Source: Ancylomarina salipaludis (GTDB lineage: Bacteria; Bacteroidota; Bacteroidia; Bacteroidales; Marinifilaceae). Taken from it: a stretch of DNA of 64,000 nt. The stretch spans positions 186,001 to 250,000 of the forward strand of contig NZ_SAXA01000003.1 of the NCBI RefSeq assembly GCF_004122035.1, given 5' to 3'. Of this stretch, positions 25,438-33,850 are shown one piece after another. The notes below the pieces were generated by a model, which had not been told where the DNA came from, did no database searches, and was given only the letters and a program-made list of their open reading frames with translations. The number at the start of each line of letters is the position of its first letter. The first letter of the stretch is position 1. The translations under genes and the position numbers were made by a program.

Positions 25438-26559
25438 CTAAAAGAGTTCATTTTTTGAAATAAGGCCTTCTTTTAATAATTCACGTATAACAATTTCAGT
25501 CATGTCGCTTTTGAATTGGAACTCGTAGCGGATATCCATAACATAGGCTTTTATCCTCATTTTAAGATAAGAACGCCTTTCCTTGACTTCATTGAAAAAT
25601 AAAACCGTAATGGGTTTGTTGAGGTAAACGAATCGGGAAACTTGTGCACTTTCAGTCGCAATTTTTCTGACTTTAAACGTGTCGATATCAATAGGCAGGT
25701 AAATTTCAGCAACCACCTGACAATTGAGTTCTCCCGAGTTTGCATTCGAAACAGAAGAATTAACCAGTTCGGCATTGGGCACAGACACAACCGAATCGTC
25801 AGCCGTAACCAGCCGTGTGGCTCTTAATCCGATTTCGATAACTTCACCGTAATATTTTCCACTGTCAATTTTATCTCCAACCTTAAAGGGTTTGTCGAGT
25901 AACAAGGCCATACCACCAAATATATTTTTAAGCAAATCCTGTGCGGCTAAACCAACAGCAATACCAACCGAAGCAGTAAAGGCAATGACAGTTTCGAAGG
26001 GTGGGTTGTAAATGCCCTTGATGATGGCAAAAATGATGATGGCCCAAAAGACGATTCTGAAAACGGGAATAATCCCTTTTATAGTGATTCGAAATCTGGC
26101 ACTTCGCTCTGAAACGATATCGAGAATTTTAATGACGAGTTTAATAAAATAGTACCCAAATAATAAAAGAACAATCGTCCAGAAGATTTTTGACAAAGAA
26201 ATTACTTCGAATACGTCTTTGGGTTTATTAGGCACTTTTTGTTCCAGGTTTTCGAATAGTTTTGTTGCACTAAACTGTGTCGTGTCAGCTTGAAGCGAAT
26301 CGACCTGTTTGTTTATGACTTTTGTGTGATTAGTCTCTTTTATGTCAGGTGTGGACGTAGAGCTTTCTTTATTTATTGCAGGGCTGTTTGTGTTGACAAG
26401 ACTGTCCTGCTTTTTATGCTCTAATCTAAAACTACCGAGCGATGAATCATTTTGATTTATTATGGTTTTGGCTTGAGTTGTATCCTGAGCCAATGATATG
26501 GAAAGAGATAGGTAGCCTGTCAGCAAATATATGAGGAGGGTAGAAAATTGTTTCATCAT
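25438..26559 (-). CDS. MscS-type mechanosensitive ion channel
   Basis: A 373-residue channel protein. It has a signal peptide (about 1-24), then ~95 residues of low-complexity Ser/Thr/Asn/Lys-rich periplasmic sequence, then hydrophobic segments at about 125-147, 166-183 and 187-210. The last, SVGIAVGLAAQDLLKNIFGG, is the pore-lining TM3 of MscS, followed by the LLDKPFKVGDKI beta domain and SVPNAELVNS. Small MscS channels release solutes on membrane tension. The gene starts 7 bases after the stop of a 1020-residue STAND-like protein, so the two are translated together, suggesting the big protein controls or partners the channel (inference). Confidence 0.9.
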   Translation of the reverse strand: MMKQFSTLLIYLLTGYLSLSISLAQDTTQAKTIINQNDSSLGSFRLEHKKQDSLVNTNSPAINKESSTSTPDIKETNHTKVINKQVDSLQADTTQFSATKLFENLEQKVPNKPKDVFEVISLSKIFWTIVLLLFGYYFIKLVIKILDIVSERSARFRITIKGIIPVFRIVFWAIIIFAIIKGIYNPPFETVIAFTASVGIAVGLAAQDLLKNIFGGMALLLDKPFKVGDKIDSGKYYGEVIEIGLRATRLVTADDSVVSVPNAELVNSSVSNANSGELNCQVVAEIYLPIDIDTFKVRKIATESAQVSRFVYLNKPITVLFFNEVKERRSYLKMRIKAYVMDIRYEFQFKSDMTEIVIRELLKEGLISKNELF

Positions 26560-26566
26560 GATAAAA

Positions 26567-29500
26567 TTAGTTGATAAAATTATGCGATTTTAATAAACTA
26601 ACAACCTGTCTGAAAATGATAGGGTTGATGTTGTATTTTTCTTTTGGACGAATAAGGAGTCCTTTTTCCAGCATGGGAATCAATACATTTCGGCAATTAT
26701 TTACGGGTAAGTTTAAGGATAGCGCATAATCCTCTACTCTCAAACCATCGTGTATCAGCAGGGTATGCATGGCAAACAAATGCTCCCTTGGCAAATCCTT
26801 AACGAATGACACATCAATCTCTCTAAGAGAAGCAATTTTGATGGTGTCGTCGCTTACTGAATGTGTTGAGCGGAGCCAATAGAGTTGGGCTAAACTAACA
26901 TTGCCATTAGACATTTGATTAAGCTCGATGAAAAACTGTTTTCTTAAAAAGGCTTGTCTTTCATCTTCATTCATTTTCTGAAACGATTTGGAATGTCGAT
27001 TTTCTCCTGATGGTTCAAATTTAATTTTATAGCCACTCAGATTGTTGCGTTTAAAAATAACATCATCCAGACTTTCTCCGTCAAATTTTTGCAATTCAAT
27101 TTCTCGTATAAAATGTTCTGAAACGCCGACTGTTTTCTTTAGGTATTCCCAGGAGTGAATGGTATAAGAGCCAATCCAAAAAACCTTTTTTGACGTTCTT
27201 GACATGAGCTCAAACAGCATTTTCTGACATTCGAAACCATTTACTTTTTTTATGAAAAAGTGATGAAGGCTTTCCAGAATAAGAATAAGGGGCTCGGTCC
27301 GGTTATTTAGGAAATCAACTATTTCTTCGTTTGAGTCAAATTTATTCTGCTGAAGAATGTCTGCAAAAAAGGCAAAGTAAGCTTCCAGAGTATAGATTTT
27401 ATTAACCGATGATTGATGAATGATAGGAATATCGGTTTCAATTTTACTCAGGAAAATTTTTAGTAGAGAGGTTGCGCCATTTCCCTTTTCTGATATAAGA
27501 GCCGTTGTAATAAAACGCTCTTTACTCCAATCCGAAAAGGCTTTATCCAGATTTTCCAATTCGCTTTGTCGATTAACAAAAAAGCGTTCTTCATCGGTTG
27601 GTGTGAGTTGATAAAGACGTTGGTAAACAAAGGGGAGTTTTTTTAATGCCAGCTCGGTTTGCCTTATAAATTCAGGCAACTCGTGAGAGATCTGAACTTT
27701 TTCGACACGAACCCCCAGTTGTTTTTTTATTTCAGCAATGTAGCCTGTGGTACCGGAAATGTGCTTTTTTATAAAATCAACGATTCTTGGAATAATATTT
27801 AGAATCCAATTCAGGATATCCTTTCGTATTTTCTTTGATCGTTCAATCGCTTTTATTTTCACAATCTGTAAATTCAACTCAAGTATGGTATCGATGTTTT
27901 TGAGTTTCTGAATTTCGGTATTGAATGTGGTAATGGTTTGGCGAAGCTGTTCCTGAGGGACTTTTTTAATTTCTGTGATGAGAAAAGTTGCTTCATCCAA
28001 ATGGATTAAGGCACGATTCAGGCCTTCTTCAGCCACTTGTGCGGTTGATTTCAGTGCACTTTTTTTCTTTTGCAACATGATTTGAGCCGATTCGAGACTA
28101 AAATCGCTAACAGTACCTAAAGCAAGAAGTTTAAATCTTGCCTTTTTCATATTTTCGTCGATAAATTGTTTTATTTCCTGAATAGATGCCTCAAAATGTG
28201 GAAGGGCTTCAAAGTTTAAAAGTTCTTTGGGCGAGATCCAGTTGATTTCAGAGCTGCGAATGCCACGTTCGTAATTTTTACTTTTTATAAAGCTGCGTTT
28301 GTCTGATACTTTATTGATGAGGCCAATTGTTCGGGTATTAAATTTCTCAAGATCCTGATTGATGCTTCCGGATAATTTTTTAATTGTTTGAGCCAAAATC
28401 TTATCAATAAAATTATTGGTGATATTTGCTCTTTCTGTATTGAGTGTATCCGTTAGTGTTTTGGAAGATGTTGCATTTTCTTGGATTCGTTTGCTTGTGG
28501 ATGTGATAAATTGGCGTAATTGCTCAATATTCAGGCTTAAATGTTCATCAATAAACTGATCTATTTTTGAATGCAAGCGGGTGTAATCATCCAGTACTGT
28601 AAAATACAGTTGTGCAATTTCAAGATCTAATGACCAATCATCGATTAAGGTTGTATGTGTATTGTTCCATTTCTGATTTTCCAAATCGATAGCGGTAACA
28701 ATTTGGTTGTGTTCTTCTTTGATATTATTTGTCTGGAATTCTTTTCCTGGCATTTCCAGTGTATCTACACTCAGTAATGCCTGGTCAAGTTTTTCAAACT
28801 GAACCGAGTTTGCTGAAGCAATATCAACTTTTAGTTTGTTGCTTAAATCATTAAGACCTTGCTTTTGTTTTTCAATGATTTCATTTATCGATTTATTAAA
28901 AGAACTCAACTGAATTTGATCGGTCTGATTTTCTAATAACTGACTTTGAATTTCAGCTTCCAGATCCTGGTTAAATTGCCATAAGTCGAGTAAAACCGAG
29001 CTTTTAATTTGCATGGTTTCTTTAAAATTGTCTGCTATTGTTTTGGGAAGTTCAACACCAAAATAATAGTTTACCATATTTTTAAAGGGAATTTTACGAG
29101 CTTGGAATGTATCAAGACTCAAAAGATTCAGATTAAACATTCTGCGGAAGATGTTGAGAAGTTTTCTTCTTCTGACCTTAAATCTAAATTTGGTATTAAT
29201 ACTTAATTTTTGGAGCAATAGGGATAATTTATCCTTTTTGTTATAAGTGTAAGGGGTGAATTTTTCTCTTCGTGTTATGGTTTTGTTTAAGCTTAAAGCA
29301 TCGATTTCGGATAAATAGGCTTGAGCTATTTTTCTAAAGTCTCGTTCAAGCATTTCTTCCTGACTCTTTAATAAAAGCTTAAGTATGGATTGGCTAAAAT
29401 CACATAGTCTGGCAAAATCGGTTTTATTCTTTGTTTCCGATTTGTTAAGCGTGTCGAAGTAAGCTTTATAAGAATTGGAAATATTATGGAGTTCGCTTAT

Positions 29501-29629
29501 GTGTACATTGAAACATTCATACAATTTTTCTTGAGAAATTGGACTGAAATTTTCCCATAACTGTTTTGTTTCATCATTGCTGAAATCTTTCTCAACTTTC
29601 ATATTCGTAGGTTTTATGCTAAAATACAT
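26567..29629 (-). CDS. Large coiled-coil, STAND-like protein with degenerate P-loop
   Basis: A 1020-residue soluble protein; an internal ATG at 29602 (MKVEKDF) is an equally likely start. Residues ~1-690 are helical and charged with coiled-coil character and no TM segment. From ~684 (RFFVNRQSELENLDKAF) a STAND/AAA-like NTPase core begins: the P-loop position reads SEKGNGATS (713-721), lacking both the first Gly and the Lys; the Walker B-like strand is LILILESLHH (781-790); KKVFWIGSYTIHSWEYL (814-830) fits the sensor region. A winged-helix-like end (about 940-1015) follows. It likely binds but may not hydrolyse nucleotide. The MscS gene follows by 7 bases. Function unknown; a sensor for the channel is one possibility. 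Confidence 0.7.
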   Translation of the reverse strand: MYFSIKPTNMKVEKDFSNDETKQLWENFSPISQEKLYECFNVHISELHNISNSYKAYFDTLNKSETKNKTDFARLCDFSQSILKLLLKSQEEMLERDFRKIAQAYLSEIDALSLNKTITRREKFTPYTYNKKDKLSLLLQKLSINTKFRFKVRRRKLLNIFRRMFNLNLLSLDTFQARKIPFKNMVNYYFGVELPKTIADNFKETMQIKSSVLLDLWQFNQDLEAEIQSQLLENQTDQIQLSSFNKSINEIIEKQKQGLNDLSNKLKVDIASANSVQFEKLDQALLSVDTLEMPGKEFQTNNIKEEHNQIVTAIDLENQKWNNTHTTLIDDWSLDLEIAQLYFTVLDDYTRLHSKIDQFIDEHLSLNIEQLRQFITSTSKRIQENATSSKTLTDTLNTERANITNNFIDKILAQTIKKLSGSINQDLEKFNTRTIGLINKVSDKRSFIKSKNYERGIRSSEINWISPKELLNFEALPHFEASIQEIKQFIDENMKKARFKLLALGTVSDFSLESAQIMLQKKKSALKSTAQVAEEGLNRALIHLDEATFLITEIKKVPQEQLRQTITTFNTEIQKLKNIDTILELNLQIVKIKAIERSKKIRKDILNWILNIIPRIVDFIKKHISGTTGYIAEIKKQLGVRVEKVQISHELPEFIRQTELALKKLPFVYQRLYQLTPTDEERFFVNRQSELENLDKAFSDWSKERFITTALISEKGNGATSLLKIFLSKIETDIPIIHQSSVNKIYTLEAYFAFFADILQQNKFDSNEEIVDFLNNRTEPLILILESLHHFFIKKVNGFECQKMLFELMSRTSKKVFWIGSYTIHSWEYLKKTVGVSEHFIREIELQKFDGESLDDVIFKRNNLSGYKIKFEPSGENRHSKSFQKMNEDERQAFLRKQFFIELNQMSNGNVSLAQLYWLRSTHSVSDDTIKIASLREIDVSFVKDLPREHLFAMHTLLIHDGLRVEDYALSLNLPVNNCRNVLIPMLEKGLLIRPKEKYNINPIIFRQVVSLLKSHNFIN

Positions 29630-29741
29630 CTTTTTTATGATGAGTGAGAAATAATTTGTAATTCAGTCTTTTTTTTGGGAATAAATGTCTTTTTATTTAA
29701 ATGAATGGGGTGAATGTGTGTTGCTTTTGAACTTTTAGTTA

Positions 29742-30070
29742 AGCTTGGGCGTTCTCCCAAAGCCAGAAAAAGTCTTAGGGAAGGCTTGGGAGTTTGTTAA
29801 AAGCTCCGGGAAACACTTGGGGAAGGGTTGGGAATTTTCCCAAAGCCTCAAAAAAGAAAAAGAAAGGCTTGGGAGTTTGTTCAAAGCCAGAAAAAAGCCT
29901 TAGGGAAGGCTTGGGAATTTTCCCAAAGCTTCAAAAAACAAAAAGAAAGGCTTGGGAGTTTAATCACGAGCCCAACTAGCTTTACTTGAAGGTTTGGAGG
30001 TTTAACCATGAGTCCAACTAGCCTTAGTTGGAGGCTTAGAGGTTTAATCATGCGTCCAACTGGCTTTAGG
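29742..30070. repeat. 41-42-bp minisatellite, about eight imperfect copies
   Basis: Imperfect units of 41 or 42 bases begin at 29742, 29783, 29825, 29866, 29908, 29949, 29991 and 30033 (last partial). Most start GGCTTGGGAG or a variant. In the left part two unit types alternate, giving an 83-base higher-order period; the third-type units at the right end carry CCAACTAGC. Some units contain TTGGGAA-TT-TTCCCAA, a hairpin. The frames through it are shadows: no protein is supported. It lies between the stop of the 30088 gene and the start of the STAND-like gene. Confidence 0.9.
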
Positions 30071-30087
30071 TCTCTTTATTATTTGAG

Positions 30088-30531
30088 CTATTGCTTTAAG
30101 GAATCAATAGTGGCTTGCTGTTTTTCAATCTGAGCCTTTTGATCTTCTATAATTTTGTTGTCATTATTTTTTGTTACCAAAAGCATGGCAATAAATAGGG
30201 CCAAAAGAAGATTCAGAACCAGACTAATTGTTTTTAAGCTAACAGCAGGTTTTATTTTAGGAGCTGGCTGCATATAGGTTTCCATAAAAGCCGTGTACGA
30301 TCCAAATACATTAATGATATCACGCCCTTCAGGTGTTAAAACCAGAAAACCCAAACCTTGATCTACAGCCCATTCGTTCATTAAAAACTCTTCGATGATG
30401 GTTTCGTAAATAGGATCTTCATCATTGATATTAAGGTGTTCCATTCCCCAACATGCAATATCTAATGATTCATTTTCGGGTTGAGCGTAAAGCGCATCAA
30501 AAATATAATTAATGATTTCTGTTCTTTCCAT
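30088..30531 (-). CDS. Hypothetical protein with C-terminal membrane anchor
   Basis: A 147-residue protein not recognised. Residues 1-80 look like a small helical, possibly winged-helix-like domain (LGFLVLTPEGRDII has the wing-like pattern seen in HTH proteins). Residues 101-120 (TISLVLNLLLALFIAMLLVT) form one membrane helix, and the last ~25 residues are a short coiled coil (IIEDQKAQIEKQQATIDSLK). This layout resembles small Bacteroidota proteins annotated only as hypothetical. The neighbours are htpG upstream and a minisatellite downstream; no operon is evident. Coding is supported by codon use and length. Confidence 0.7.
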   Translation of the reverse strand: MERTEIINYIFDALYAQPENESLDIACWGMEHLNINDEDPIYETIIEEFLMNEWAVDQGLGFLVLTPEGRDIINVFGSYTAFMETYMQPAPKIKPAVSLKTISLVLNLLLALFIAMLLVTKNNDNKIIEDQKAQIEKQQATIDSLKQ

Positions 30532-30644
30532 AGGTTTTTATCGTATCAAAATATGATGCAAAGATAAAAGCTTTGTCTTTGAAGCATCTAAATAATATCA
30601 ATTTTTAAAATTATCTGATGATTTTTTGTCTGTATGTTAATTCA

Positions 30645-30698
30645 TCAGATAAATGAATATCTTCAGATAAATGAATATCTTCAGATGAATTGATATAA
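30645..30698. repeat. 18-bp tandem repeat upstream of the hypothetical gene
   Basis: TCAGATAAATGAATATCT occurs twice head to tail (30645-30662, 30663-30680) and a third, diverged copy follows (30681-30698). It lies between the htpG hairpin and the start at 30531, in what should be the promoter region of that gene. Confidence 0.75.
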
Positions 30699-30730
30699 GA
30701 AAGCCACATTCCCAAAGGTTGTGGCTTTCT
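30699..30730 (-). terminator. Probable terminator of htpG
   Basis: AGAAAGCCACA (30699-30709) pairs with TGTGGCTTTCT (30720-30730), 36 bases after the htpG stop on the minus strand; the U tract is weak. Confidence 0.6.
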
Positions 30731-30765
30731 ATCTTGAACTGGATTCGAATTCTTATTCGAACAGA

Positions 30766-32817
30766 CTATTTAATTAGGTTGATGCTACGCTTTACAAACT
30801 TAGCCAACTCTTCACCTTTAAGCATGTTATTGGCCAGTAGAGCAAGGTCGATCAATTGTTTTACAATTTGATTATCCTTACCAAAACCTGTTAGCAGGGC
30901 TCTGCGTTCAGCATTAATCTCTGTAATTTGTTTCTGTACCTCAGCCATTTTATCTTTTTCTTCCTGAGGAACTTCATCTTCTTTTTTGTCCTTTTTAAGG
31001 GCTTCAAGAGCTTCTTTTTCAGCAATTACCGGACTCAGTTTAGCTGTGATTTCAGCAATTTTATCACTTAGTTCGGTGTCTTTGCTTTCAAGAATTTTTT
31101 CGATAAGTGCATGATCGGTATTTACAACCAGATTGTATGAATCGGGCATTTCGCCATACATAGCCATCCCAGGATTCATAGCAGCCATATCTTTCATACG
31201 ACGCATAAACTCAGCCTGAGTAATCATTAAAGGCTGTGCTTCGGCACCAAGAGCTTCGAAAGTCACAATATAGTTAACCTTTTCGTTTGGCAGTTGAGCA
31301 TTAAATACAGGAATCAAATCGTTTTTCTGTTCTTCAGTCAGGCTCGACGCTTTAACCTCGTCTTTTTGAATTAACTTCTCAATCACATCAGAATCAACAC
31401 GCACGTATCTTGTTGTCGTTGTTTTTTGCTCAAGCGTATTAATCAAATGATTATCCAATTGGCTATCCATCAATAAGACATCGTATCCCTTAGCTTTTGC
31501 CAGGTCGATATAAGTGTATTGTTCTTCTGTATGGGTTGCATAAAGGCAAATCATATTACCGTCTTTGTCAGTCTGATTTTCCTTAACAATTGTTTCGTAT
31601 TCTTCAGTTGTAAAATACTTGCCATCGGTATTCTTAAGCAACATGAACTTCTTGGCACGATCGTAGAATTTCTCTTCAGTCAACATACCATATTGAACGA
31701 AAATTCTCAAATCATCCCACTTCTTTTCGAAGTCTTCACGATCTTTCTTGAAGATATCAAACAAGCTATCAGCAACTTTTTTAGTAATGTGGTTCGAGAT
31801 TTTCTTCACGTTACCATCACTCTGTAGATATGAACGCGATACGTTTAATGGAATATCCGGAGAGTCGATTACACCATGAAGAAGTGTTAGGAATTCAGGA
31901 ACAATACCTTCAACTGAATCGGTTACAAATACCTGATTGCAGTACAATTGAATCTTGTTCTTTTGAATTTCAACTGAGTTTTTAATTTTTGGGAAATAAA
32001 GAATACCCGTTAAGTTGAATGGGTAATCAACATTTAAATGAATGTGAAATAAGGGCTCATCACTCATTGGGTAAAGCTGACGGTAGAAGTCATTGTAGTT
32101 TTCCTCAGTTAAATCAGCTGGTTTCTTTGTCCAGGCTGGTTTAGTATCGTTAACAACATTAGCCTCTTCTGTCTCAACTTGCTTGCCATCTTTCCACTCT
32201 TTTTTCTTACCGAAAGTGATTTCAATAGGTAAGAATTTACAGTATTTGTTTAAAAGCTCCTGGATACGACCTTCTTCTAAAAATCCTTTTTCTTCATCCG
32301 AAATGTGCATGATGATATCCGTACCACGATCAGCTTTTTCTGCAGCTTCAAGTGTATACTCCGGATTTCCTTCACAGCTCCATCTTACAGCCTGAGCACC
32401 TTCTTTGTGTGAAAGAGAAAGAATTTCAACCTTATCGGAAACCATAAATGAAGAATAAAAACCTAAACCAAAGTGTCCGATAATGGCATTGGCTTGGTCC
32501 TTATATTTATCCATGAATTCTTCAGCGCCCGAAAAGGCAATCTGGTTGATGTATTTTTCAACTTCTTCTTTTGTCAGACCAATACCTCTATCTGAAATGG
32601 TAAGGGTTTTGGCTTCTTTATCGATTTTTACATCAACGGTAAGCTCACCAAGTTCACCTTTAAATTCACCTGTTGAAGCTAAAGTTTTTAGTTTTTGAGT
32701 TGCATCAACTGCATTCGAAACGATTTCACGTAAAAAGATATCGTGATCTGAGTATAAGAACTTTTTAATGATCGGGAACAGATCCTGACTGGTAACACCA
32801 ATTTTTCCTGTTGACAT
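30766..32817 (-). CDS. htpG: Molecular chaperone HtpG (Hsp90)
   Basis: The ATP-dependent chaperone Hsp90, 683 residues. The N-terminal GHKL ATPase has LREIVSNAVDAT (catalytic Glu, Mg-binding Asn), DRGIGL and GHFGLGFYSSFMV. The middle domain has IPLNVSRSYLQ, and the C-terminal dimerisation domain is complete. An acidic/lysine-rich stretch (KKDKKEDEVPQEEKDK) near residue 615 is common in Bacteroidota HtpG. It is monocistronic. The upstream minus-strand region carries a TGGCAC-N5-TTGA sequence (32865-32880) resembling a sigma-54 site, without proof of use. Confidence 0.97.
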   Translation of the reverse strand: MSTGKIGVTSQDLFPIIKKFLYSDHDIFLREIVSNAVDATQKLKTLASTGEFKGELGELTVDVKIDKEAKTLTISDRGIGLTKEEVEKYINQIAFSGAEEFMDKYKDQANAIIGHFGLGFYSSFMVSDKVEILSLSHKEGAQAVRWSCEGNPEYTLEAAEKADRGTDIIMHISDEEKGFLEEGRIQELLNKYCKFLPIEITFGKKKEWKDGKQVETEEANVVNDTKPAWTKKPADLTEENYNDFYRQLYPMSDEPLFHIHLNVDYPFNLTGILYFPKIKNSVEIQKNKIQLYCNQVFVTDSVEGIVPEFLTLLHGVIDSPDIPLNVSRSYLQSDGNVKKISNHITKKVADSLFDIFKKDREDFEKKWDDLRIFVQYGMLTEEKFYDRAKKFMLLKNTDGKYFTTEEYETIVKENQTDKDGNMICLYATHTEEQYTYIDLAKAKGYDVLLMDSQLDNHLINTLEQKTTTTRYVRVDSDVIEKLIQKDEVKASSLTEEQKNDLIPVFNAQLPNEKVNYIVTFEALGAEAQPLMITQAEFMRRMKDMAAMNPGMAMYGEMPDSYNLVVNTDHALIEKILESKDTELSDKIAEITAKLSPVIAEKEALEALKKDKKEDEVPQEEKDKMAEVQKQITEINAERRALLTGFGKDNQIVKQLIDLALLANNMLKGEELAKFVKRSINLIK

Positions 32818-32864
32818 ATGCTTAAATTTTTGATTGTTATATTAAAAATTAACGATGAGCTTTA

Positions 32865-32880
32865 ATCAAAGCCTGTGCCA
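32865..32880 (-). promoter_or_regulatory. Sigma-54-like sequence upstream of htpG
   Basis: On the minus strand TGGCACAGGCTTTGAT matches TGGCAC-N5-TTGC except for the last base of the core. It could also be chance; low confidence. Confidence 0.2.
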
Positions 32881-33055
32881 TGTTGTATAGCCTGACAAAA
32901 AGACATAAATAAAGAAAAGTTTGCAGTTTCCTGATTGAGTAAAGATGACAGATTGGTTTTTTATTCTTGGATAAAGGGTTTATTCCCATTTAACATTGTC
33001 AGGATTTGAGTTTTTATTGTAGATTTAAAGCTCATTTATCAAAAAAAACAATAAG

Positions 33056-33847
33056 ATGGAAACTAATACAGTCATATCAATAAAAAACTTACATAAAGCA
33101 TACAAAAACGGGGCTTCTGTTAATCAGGTTCTAAAAGGTGTCGATCTGGAAATTCAATCGGGGCAAATTATTGGATATATCGGACCTAATGGGGCAGGGA
33201 AATCGACTACGGTGAAGATTCTTTGCGGTATACTCACCGATTTTGAAGGGGATATTAAAGTCTTGGGAATGGATTTGCGCACCCAAGATATTGAGATTAA
33301 AAAGCGTATTGGTTATATTCCTGAAAATGCAGCTCTTTATGATACCCTAACCCCAAGTGAATATTTGCAGTTTGTTGGCGAGCTTCATGGGATGGAAGAG
33401 GGTAATATTCGAACCAAAATAGCACGTCTTCTGGATTTGTTTGAAATGAAAGCCCATGCCAACGAGCGTATGAACAGTTTTTCGAAAGGGATGAAACAGA
33501 AGATTCTTATTATTTCCGGTTTGATTCATAACCCGGATATCATTTTTATGGATGAACCTCTTTCGGGATTGGATGCCAATGCTGTGATTATTGTAAAACG
33601 CGTTTTACAGCAATTGGCAAAAGAAGGAAAAACCATTTTTTACAGTTCACATATTATGGATGTGGTAGAGAAAATCTCGGACCGAATTATTCTGATTGAT
33701 AATGGTGTTGTGCTGGCGGACGGGAGTTATGCCGATCTTAATTCGGAATCTGACAATGAGTCATTGGAGAATTTATTTACCAAACTGACGGGAAATTCGG
33801 GACACAGCGAAACAGCAAACGAGATTATTAACGTATTCGAAAATTAA
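33056..33847 (+). CDS. ABC transporter ATP-binding protein
   Basis: A 263-residue ABC ATPase of the exporter type used with two-domain permeases: GPNGAGKST Walker A, FSKGMKQKILIISGL signature region, IIFMDEPLSGLDANA Walker B, and SSHIMDV H-loop. The short C-terminal tail lacks the extra domain of drug exporters such as CcmA/NatA types. It is followed after 3 bases by a large membrane protein gene, so the pair forms an exporter whose substrate is unknown. Confidence 0.9.
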   Translation: METNTVISIKNLHKAYKNGASVNQVLKGVDLEIQSGQIIGYIGPNGAGKSTTVKILCGILTDFEGDIKVLGMDLRTQDIEIKKRIGYIPENAALYDTLTPSEYLQFVGELHGMEEGNIRTKIARLLDLFEMKAHANERMNSFSKGMKQKILIISGLIHNPDIIFMDEPLSGLDANAVIIVKRVLQQLAKEGKTIFYSSHIMDVVEKISDRIILIDNGVVLADGSYADLNSESDNESLENLFTKLTGNSGHSETANEIINVFEN

Positions 33848-33850
33848 GCT

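Noticed and set aside
29794-29979. 61-codon plus-strand reading frame in the minisatellite
   Set aside because: A Gly/Lys/Pro-rich translation produced by the tandem units (period close to a multiple of 3); no leader or homology.
29742-30070. CRISPR array
   Set aside because: The 41-42-base units are contiguous and imperfect with no unique spacers; it is a minisatellite.
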